A stretch of 64,000 nucleotides of DNA from Lumbricus rubellus (Eukaryota > Annelida > Clitellata > Crassiclitellata > Lumbricidae). The DNA is taken from contig OX243815.1 in NCBI GenBank assembly GCA_945859605.1, positions 24,456,337 to 24,520,336 of the forward strand, read 5' to 3'. The notes under the pieces are model-generated. The model ran no database searches. It was not told the DNA's origin and worked only from the letters and a program-made list of their open reading frames with translations. The first letter of the stretch is position 1. The number at the start of each line of letters is the position of its first letter. Positions 39,601 through 64,000 of this stretch are shown in pieces. The position numbers and the translations under genes are program-made.

Positions 39601-40172
39601 TGAAAAATTATGTAGTTCATGAAAATTATGTGGTAGATGAGGAGGATTAGGGTAATAGTTATTTTGGTATGAATGTGGTGATTGTTGTTTAGTAGTAGGT
39701 TCAGTTTAACAGCACTTTGTGATCACAAATAATGTGGGGCGCGGTGGTGTAGTGGTGGCGTCGTTGCCTTGGAGCCGGCAGGTTCGAGGTTCGAATCCAT
39801 CTCGCCGCGTAAGGACCTTGGGTAAGTCCTTCACTCACAATTGCTCAGCGCTTCGGCGTGAAACTCCGATGCTGTGTCCGCTCTGCATTCGGGAGCGCCT
39901 CTGAGTAGGGTGAGCTTGAATGGGCACTATAACAAGTGCACATACAAACAAGCAAACAAAGATCATTAGCATCACCGTTCTCCTTTGTCCAGGCTTGGGA
40001 CTGGTGCTGCCAAAGTACAAGCAGTATGCGTATACATTGTACAGTGGTTGATGTTTTGTGAATCGCATTTTAGGTTCGCATTGAGGATGATGTCGTCATC
40101 ACTAAGGATGGCGTCGAGCTGTTGACATGCGTTCCAAGAACTGTTGAAGAGATTGAGCAATTCATGTCATAA
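27610..40172 (+). CDS. PEPD: Xaa-Pro dipeptidase (prolidase)
   Basis: Complete 16-exon gene, 481 aa (human 493). Exons: 27610-27629, 28359-28542, 29142-29269, 29604-29667, 32154-32201, 32906-32967, 33403-33447, 34272-34347, 34768-34814, 35596-35664, 36114-36191, 36622-36770, 37329-37513, 38360-38467, 38976-39059, 40074-40172. Every junction is GT-AG and in phase. The enzyme splits dipeptides with C-terminal proline in the cytosol and is needed for collagen turnover. The M24 fold's five metal ligands are present: Asp277 and Asp288 ([13 protein letters not shown]), His371 (PHGLGH), Glu413 (TVEPG) and Glu453 (RIEDD). The first exon codes only MASAKKV (last codon split); its donor GTAAGT is perfect. 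The 12-residue tail of the human protein is missing. Introns hold SINEs, a hAT MITE and a 30-bp repeat. The next gene, CEP89, follows after 1.5 kb on the same strand. Confidence 0.97.
27826..28210 (-). mobile_element. SINE-like copy split by a hAT MITE
   Basis: TATAGCGCCTCTTCAAG, GGGACTACTCAGAGTCGCTCCC and so on resemble the 3' part of the local SINE/LINE family in reverse. The copy is interrupted at 27894 by the 252-bp MITE. Confidence 0.5.
27894..28145. mobile_element. hAT-like MITE, 252 bp
   Basis: Perfect 13-bp ends CAGGGCCGGATTT and AAATCCGGCCCTG with a perfect 8-bp target duplication CCGAGAAA (27886-27893 and 28146-28153). A second inverted pair (TGCCTAGGGCC) lies inside. No coding capacity. 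It sits in PEPD intron 1, inside an older SINE-like copy, so it is the younger of the two. Confidence 0.93.
30850..31080. mobile_element. Possible LINE 3' fragment with (ATCAA)n tail
   Basis: ATCAAATCAAATCAAATC followed by AGTTTATTCTGAGAATG looks like the tail and 3' end of a minus-strand retroelement in a PEPD intron. No protein-level match can be read. The following 180 bp are simple A-rich DNA. Confidence 0.35.
34441..34482 (-). mobile_element. CR1/L2-type 3' tail fragment
   Basis: (ATTC)n followed by GGATTTATATAGCAACCCTT is the reverse complement of a CR1/L2 3' end with its (GAAT)n tail. Only the tail is preserved, in a PEPD intron. Confidence 0.5.
37656..37776 (+). repeat. 30-bp tandem repeat, four copies
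   Basis: Three identical units starting TACCTCATATGAATTC plus a fourth with small changes, in a PEPD intron. Confidence 0.95.
38640..38800 (-). mobile_element. tRNA-derived SINE copy
   Basis: GCTATAGCGCCCCTTCAAGC, CTCAGAGGCACTCCCGACT and GGAGTTTCATGCCGAAGC match the SINE family in reverse. The tRNA head is degraded. It lies in the intron before PEPD exon 15. Confidence 0.75.
39736..39960 (+). mobile_element. tRNA-derived SINE, best preserved copy
   Basis: Carries a pol III A box (TGGTGTAGTGG) and a perfect B box (GGTTCGAATCC) at tRNA-like spacing, a middle part ending CTCTGAGTAGGG, then GGCACTATAACAAGTG and a CAAA-rich tail. It can be used as the family reference in this window. Located in the last PEPD intron. 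Confidence 0.88.
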
Positions 40173-40346
40173 CTTCAGCCGCAACTGAATCATAAAACTA
40201 TACTTAATTAACATCTACGTGTAAAGTATTAAGCTACATGAAACACAGTAGTTGATCATTTTCTAACTGTTACTGTGACAAATTTTATTGTATTATTATA
40301 TAATGCATATTATATATATGTGTATGTATATATATATATGTGTGTA

Positions 40347-40377
<31 letters not shown>

Positions 40378-41687
40378 TCAATGACGGAATTTCGTATATC
40401 TAATATAATTGTTTCTTTTGTACTGTTCTGATGGTCCATGAATTTGATATTTATAAATGGACGAGTGTACTGAACAATTTAACTTAAGACTAAGATTGAA
40501 GTATTTGATCTATTTTGGCACGTGTGTGCACTTGTCTGTTCAATAAGGCGTCAACTATGATTAGTTTATGTTACTGAACAATTTAGTGTAACATGAGTTT
40601 AACACAAGTTTTTAATGATGAGTTTGTACTAATGGTGACTCGGAGATCAATGCAGATCGTTGTTAGAGTGTGAAATGGATGAGAAGGGTTGAACATTCGT
40701 GTGAGAATCGCTGATTTTAAAACTTTACTGCATAGCCATTTTGTCAAACCAATATTAAAAGTTTTTGTTGTGTGTACTCCGTTGCTACCTGCAGGGCTTA
40801 AAGTGTGGCTGGACGGTCGGGGGCGGCGTCTATGCACTTATTTTCAAATCTGATGCTGTCATGCCACTTATTTTGGCAGCACACACAGGGAAGTTAAGGT
40901 GCGTCCAAGCACTTTTTTGCACTTTAAGCGATGGTTGCTACCATGCTGACTGACACATGAATCTTTAATAGAACAGCACTTTGTGATAATAGTCATCATA
41001 ATACTATGTGTTTTTAAGGATCTTGTCACAACAGGCTTTCCTTTGCTCTAACACTGCGGTAAGTTGGTATATTCCAGTAGTAGGTCCCAAGTGGTTATTG
41101 CGAAAGACCAAAGCCAATTCACACTACATAATTGTAGTAGGCATATTCCGTTCTCAAATAGAGCAATTAAACAGACATGCCAGTCGATTTCCCAAGAGCC
41201 ATCAGTAACCAGTAGGTCAACCAACCGTCAACGTCGCTTACAGACGTCATTCCATATGATACCCTGCTATGCTGATGAAGACGGGCAGACGGCATATAGG
41301 CTTATGCAGTCCGTAAATCCGCATCCACTAGAAGCCCAGGCACGACGTATAAGCCTAGGCGACAATCATGCGATGCGAAATATCGTCAATAGTAAAAACA
41401 AAGATATGGTAAAAATGTCTTCTTTCTTCACATTATTTTCACAACATCTCTGCGATTTTTGGATTTGTTGAGGATCCCATCGATGATTGAGGTCTATTAT
41501 TTCAATACCTAGGCCACCTGCCAGGTGGCGCCAGTTTACATCAAAGATTTGTACGGTCAAATGTCGTCACCAAGTGAAGTTTCTCTATGTCCGATATTTA
41601 GTTTTGGCCAGCGTTGGGCGTTCAAATGAATCAAATCGGTGTTCGGAATCAGAATTTGGACTGAGAGTTTGCATTGGATTGCGGAAA
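40173..41687. other. Intergenic region between PEPD and CEP89
   Basis: Begins with the PEPD 3' untranslated region, including a TA-rich microsatellite. No AATAAA is obvious in the first few hundred bases. The part just before 41688 is the CEP89 5' flank. No further gene is seen. Confidence 0.55.
40296..40374. repeat. (TA)n microsatellite
   Basis: TATATA and TGTATG runs about 80 bp long in the PEPD 3' flank. Confidence 0.95.
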
Positions 41688-60982
<19,295 letters not shown>

Positions 60983-61148
60983 TTGCAGTGTTGATTGCAG
61001 TGTTGATTGAGTGACTGTAGTGAAGTGATTGAGTGACAACGCCTGGACTGTAGTGCTGTGATGTGTTTACTTCTTGCTTGTCTCAGATTGAAGTACAACG
61101 GATGCCAATCAATGTTGTATTAAGCCTACATCACATACGGTGCATACA

Positions 61149-61256
61149 TGTGCTTGCTGGAAATGTGCTTGCTGAAAATGTGCTTGCTGAAAATGTGCTT
61201 GCTGGAAATGTGCTTGCTGGAAATGTGCTTGCTGAAAATGTGCTTGCTGAAAAGCT
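61149..61256 (+). repeat. 15-bp tandem repeat, about 7 copies
   Basis: Units TGCTTGCTGGAAATG and TGCTTGCTGAAAATG in the CEP89 3' flank or 3' untranslated region. The Leu/Cys- or Val/Leu/Ala-rich open frames over it are artefacts. Confidence 0.9.
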
Positions 61257-61495
61257 GTTCTCTAATATGCTTAAATTGTAATTTTGTTGCCGTAAAAATT
61301 ATTCGTGGCTCTGACGAAAAATCAGATAACAGATTGCTTTTTTATTTCACTTAGATTTCAGTAGTTGTCATAACAAGGAAACCGTCTCCAAGCTTTTTTA
61401 CAGGAAGCAATTAATAGGGACTCCACGCAAGTATACTCCCAAGTCCAGCCTATTCCAAATGGCACCCCAAGCATACATACATTGGAGCCCTTTAC

Positions 61496-63510
61496 CTCGA
61501 CTCCATGAACGATGATTGGGTTTCCAGAAAATTTCACATCTCTTTTACAAAATAAAAGCATTCAATTAATTACATTTATGACGGCAGATTGACGAATAAT
61601 TACGTTTGCAAAGTAAAAAAAATGCCTTTGGAGATTCAAAACATAATCTTTTGCATTAGAAACAGAATTGTAAGTGGGATGACATCTATGGTTGAGAGTG
61701 AAATTGACGTACACTGTACACAAAATGCTCACAAAATTCCAGTCCCGTAATAGAGAGTCCTTGCGTTGTTAGGATAATGGGAAGGACCATTTAGCCTTAT
61801 TGTTACAATAAATAATAATAGTAATAGTGAGTCCAGAGGAAAGTGGAAGACCTCTCCGTTGAGAGGGATTAATTCAAGCCTGAAGGAAAAGAAGAAGTAA
61901 TAGTGAGTCCTTGGGTCAAGAACGTAGCCAGGATTTTTGTTTTGGGGTGTTTACTCGATCTTGAGCAAGTTAACATGCAACTGAATCAACTGACTAAGGG
62001 GGTTTGGAGAAGCGACGTCTTTTGAAGACTCTTTTTCAGAACTTCAGCAGCTTCCACGTCATCATCATGATTAGATGATCATCGTCATCATATTGACATC
62101 ATCGTCATGATTAGATCATCGTCGTTATCTAATCTGCTGTATAAATAAGAGCTTCAAATTGGTGTGTCAGTAAATGCATTATTTCGTTTCGGGGGGGGGG
62201 TGTTCAAATACCCAAAACACCTCCCTCAATATGGCCTTGGGGCAACAACGAGTATATACTTAAAGCGGAAATACGGTCTATAGTGATCATTTAGCAAAGA
62301 TGTTATGTAATTTAAGTCATTAAACCTAATATAATGTAATGAATTATAATAATTTATCACCCTGATATCATCATTTACAAAGACATTAACCGATGCTCGC
62401 TTCAAATCGAATCACAGCCTATAAACTCATAATCCAAATGCAGAAGACAAGAAAACCTCAACAGACCGTGTAACAGCAAGTTGAAGGAGATTGGACTAAC
62501 ATGCAGTGATAGGTCGAAGGATAAATTATAGAGAAAACAGGCAAACATACCTAGTACAAGAGAAGGAGAAAATGCAAAATCAGAAGCATTCGTCTGATCG
62601 ATACCATGATCTGCATTGAAATAGATCTACTTAGCATCCTCACACGGCATGGCGATGTTATCAGCTGCAGACAATAGGCACAGGCCTACATCGGATACGT
62701 CTCACATTCAGAGAAATTCAAAACAAACCTAGGTCAACTGGATCGTCTTTGTTGCTCCTCTCCGGAATTGCAGTCATCCTTCGATCGCTGCCGGAACCAA
62801 GTACCAGTCAACAGCCAGCGCGCCATGTCAGATACCAGAGCCGACAGAGCTGACAGGTGGCCAGGACGGGCGGTGCCAAAACTGCCGGACTTCTCTGGCC
62901 GCCAGGACGGACGGTGCCAAAACTGCCGGACAAGTCTCCGGCCCCCAGGGTGGACCCGTGCCAAAACTGCCGGACTCTGCCATGGTCTCTGCAATTTAAC
63001 AACACCTTCAAGTTGAAGTTTTATAACTTTTATGCATTTAAGTAGCGCCTTAAGAGAGCTCTACAGGTCGATAAAACATATTAGGCCCTCTAGAAAAGAA
63101 GGATGAAACGTTTCAGGAAGAGCATTGCCAACTGCCCAATCTTCAGGTCACATCACCCACTTTCTCTACAGAAACGGAGTTGGGCAGTAGCAACTTCAGT
63201 CTAAGTCATAAAGTGAGGTAGCAGTAGCTTCCATTTAATGAAACTTTTTGATAGCAAAGATTATTAGCGTCAGCCATTCTTCATCTAGGACAGGCTTTGA
63301 CTGGCTCTCTCAGAGTAATGCAGTGGCCGAGTCTAAATAGGAGGCTCCAAGAGTAACTACTACTAAGATATTCTTAAGCTTGGTTTTTAATAACTTACAG
63401 CTGTTGACGGGTGTTGCTCATCATTCCATCCACAAGAAGCTCCATTTGTCGACGGATGTAGAATCTCCATGAAGCTCGAACGACGACAGTGAACGGCAAG
63501 ATCACCCCAA
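61496..63510 (-). CDS. Two candidate exons of an unrecognised minus-strand gene
   Basis: Candidate exon 63510-63399 has a tgtag acceptor and a GTAAGT donor and encodes GVILPFTVVVRASWRFYIRR, then QMELLVDGMMSNTRQQL: a short hydrophobic stretch followed by a charged helix. The next in-phase candidate is 61541-61496 (DVKFSGNPIIVHGVE, donor GTAAAG). Both read as plausible protein and the phases agree (2 then 0). I cannot name the family. The ends are not found; the 5' part may lie right of 63510 or beyond the window. The intron would contain the 62.9-kb minisatellite. Confidence 0.35.
62866..62990 (+). repeat. GC-rich tandem repeat, about 42-bp unit, three copies
   Basis: Each unit contains GTGCCAAAACTGCCGGAC. 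The repeat makes overlapping open frames on both strands; none looks like a real protein. Confidence 0.85.
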
Positions 63511-63722
63511 CTACACAACACACCAGATAGGTTTAGCATAGCCATAATTATGGTTTCATGGAATGCAACAGGACATTTATGAATTACTTAAATGACTTAA
63601 CTAACATCTTTGTTAAATGATCACTGTATTTCCGCTTTAGGGACATTGCATAAGAAGATATTCTTACGCTAGTGTTGCAACTATCGGCAGGCCTATAGGC
63701 TAACATAGTAGCCTAGGCCTAG

Positions 63723-64000
63723 TTGGAACTCCGCCACTGCTCGTGTTTTGGCAGTGCCAGTTCCAAGTCTTTGGAGGAGTTGGACGACATCATAGTTGAG
63801 CAGCAACACCTTTGTATGCAATTGCACCATGTGCGACAGTGTTGTTCCTGTCGCAAGAAACGCCACCTTCCGATTGATGACAATTCACTTGACGGTTCTT
63901 TGCCACTCCAGAAGACGAGCGATGTTGAAAGGAAATGTTTCAGTGATCGCTTCACAACGAAAAGCAACAAACAGATTAACATGGCTCTAATATACAGCGC
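63723..64000 (+). CDS. Possible partial exon at the right edge
   Basis: From an AG at 63721-63722 the plus strand stays open to the window end for 92 codons, including SKSLEELDDIIVEQQHL and SDRFTTKSNKQINMALIYS. The composition is protein-like, but the polypyrimidine tract is poor and the minus strand is also open across the same stretch. Strand and reality are undecided. Confidence 0.22.
   Translation, partial: MELRHCSCFGSASSKSLEELDDIIVEQQHLCMQLHHVRQCCSCRKKRHLPIDDNSLDGSLPLQKTSDVERKCFSDRFTTKSNKQINMALIYS

Noticed and set aside
61917..62250. Possible further hAT-like element
   Set aside because: Ends (GTAGCCAGGATTTTTG and a CAATATGGCC arm) pair only loosely and no target duplication is visible.
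62734..63016. Overlapping open frames on both strands
   Set aside because: Produced by the 42-bp GC-rich tandem repeat.

Overview
The window is nuclear DNA of an animal: genes are split by GT-AG introns (59 bp to about 3 kb), all recognisable proteins are metazoan, and non-coding DNA is AT-rich and full of LINE, SINE and MITE remains. The palindrome TAGGCCTA is strikingly frequent in parts of it. A marine invertebrate, perhaps a deuterostome, fits best, but the species cannot be fixed from the sequence.

Layout. (1) 1-2359: a 27-bp minisatellite with a large internal duplication. (2) 2403-4063, + strand: the end of an unrecognised gene whose product resembles the stalk and microtubule-binding region of dynein heavy chain. 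(3) 6347-10778, - strand: a complete six-exon CNEP1R1 gene (regulatory subunit of the nuclear-envelope lipin phosphatase), with an antisense LINE in its second intron. (4) 11534-12974, + strand: a two-exon testis-specific serine kinase (TSSK-like) gene, divergent from CNEP1R1. (5) 13.1-16.0 kb: a repeat cluster. (6) 16053-19287, + strand: a complete three-exon PAR-6 gene. (7) 19.3-27.6 kb: gene-poor, holding small inverted-repeat elements, a LINE fragment and a MITE with a 9-bp target duplication. (8) 27610-40172, + strand: a complete 16-exon prolidase (PEPD) gene whose five metal ligands are all present. (9) 41688-60982, + strand: CEP89 (centriole distal-appendage protein), with 22 exons recovered and one small junction unresolved. 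(10) 61-64 kb: minisatellites and weak exon candidates at the right edge.

The exons were joined by reading splice sites and checking intron phase, so they go well beyond simple open frames. The genes are housekeeping or cell-biology genes (lipid synthesis control, cell polarity, proline recycling, cilium assembly, sperm kinase) and form no single pathway. PEPD and CEP89 are neighbours here and also lie close together on human 19q13.11; CNEP1R1 and PARD6A are both on human 16q. This looks like conserved linkage.

I found no clear new defence-like or regulatory system. The most unusual items are the stand-alone dynein-stalk-like protein, the nested duplication in the first minisatellite, a 61-bp inverted-repeat element present three times, a satellite shared by two different TIR elements, and five hAT-like MITEs that all keep perfect 8-bp target duplications.
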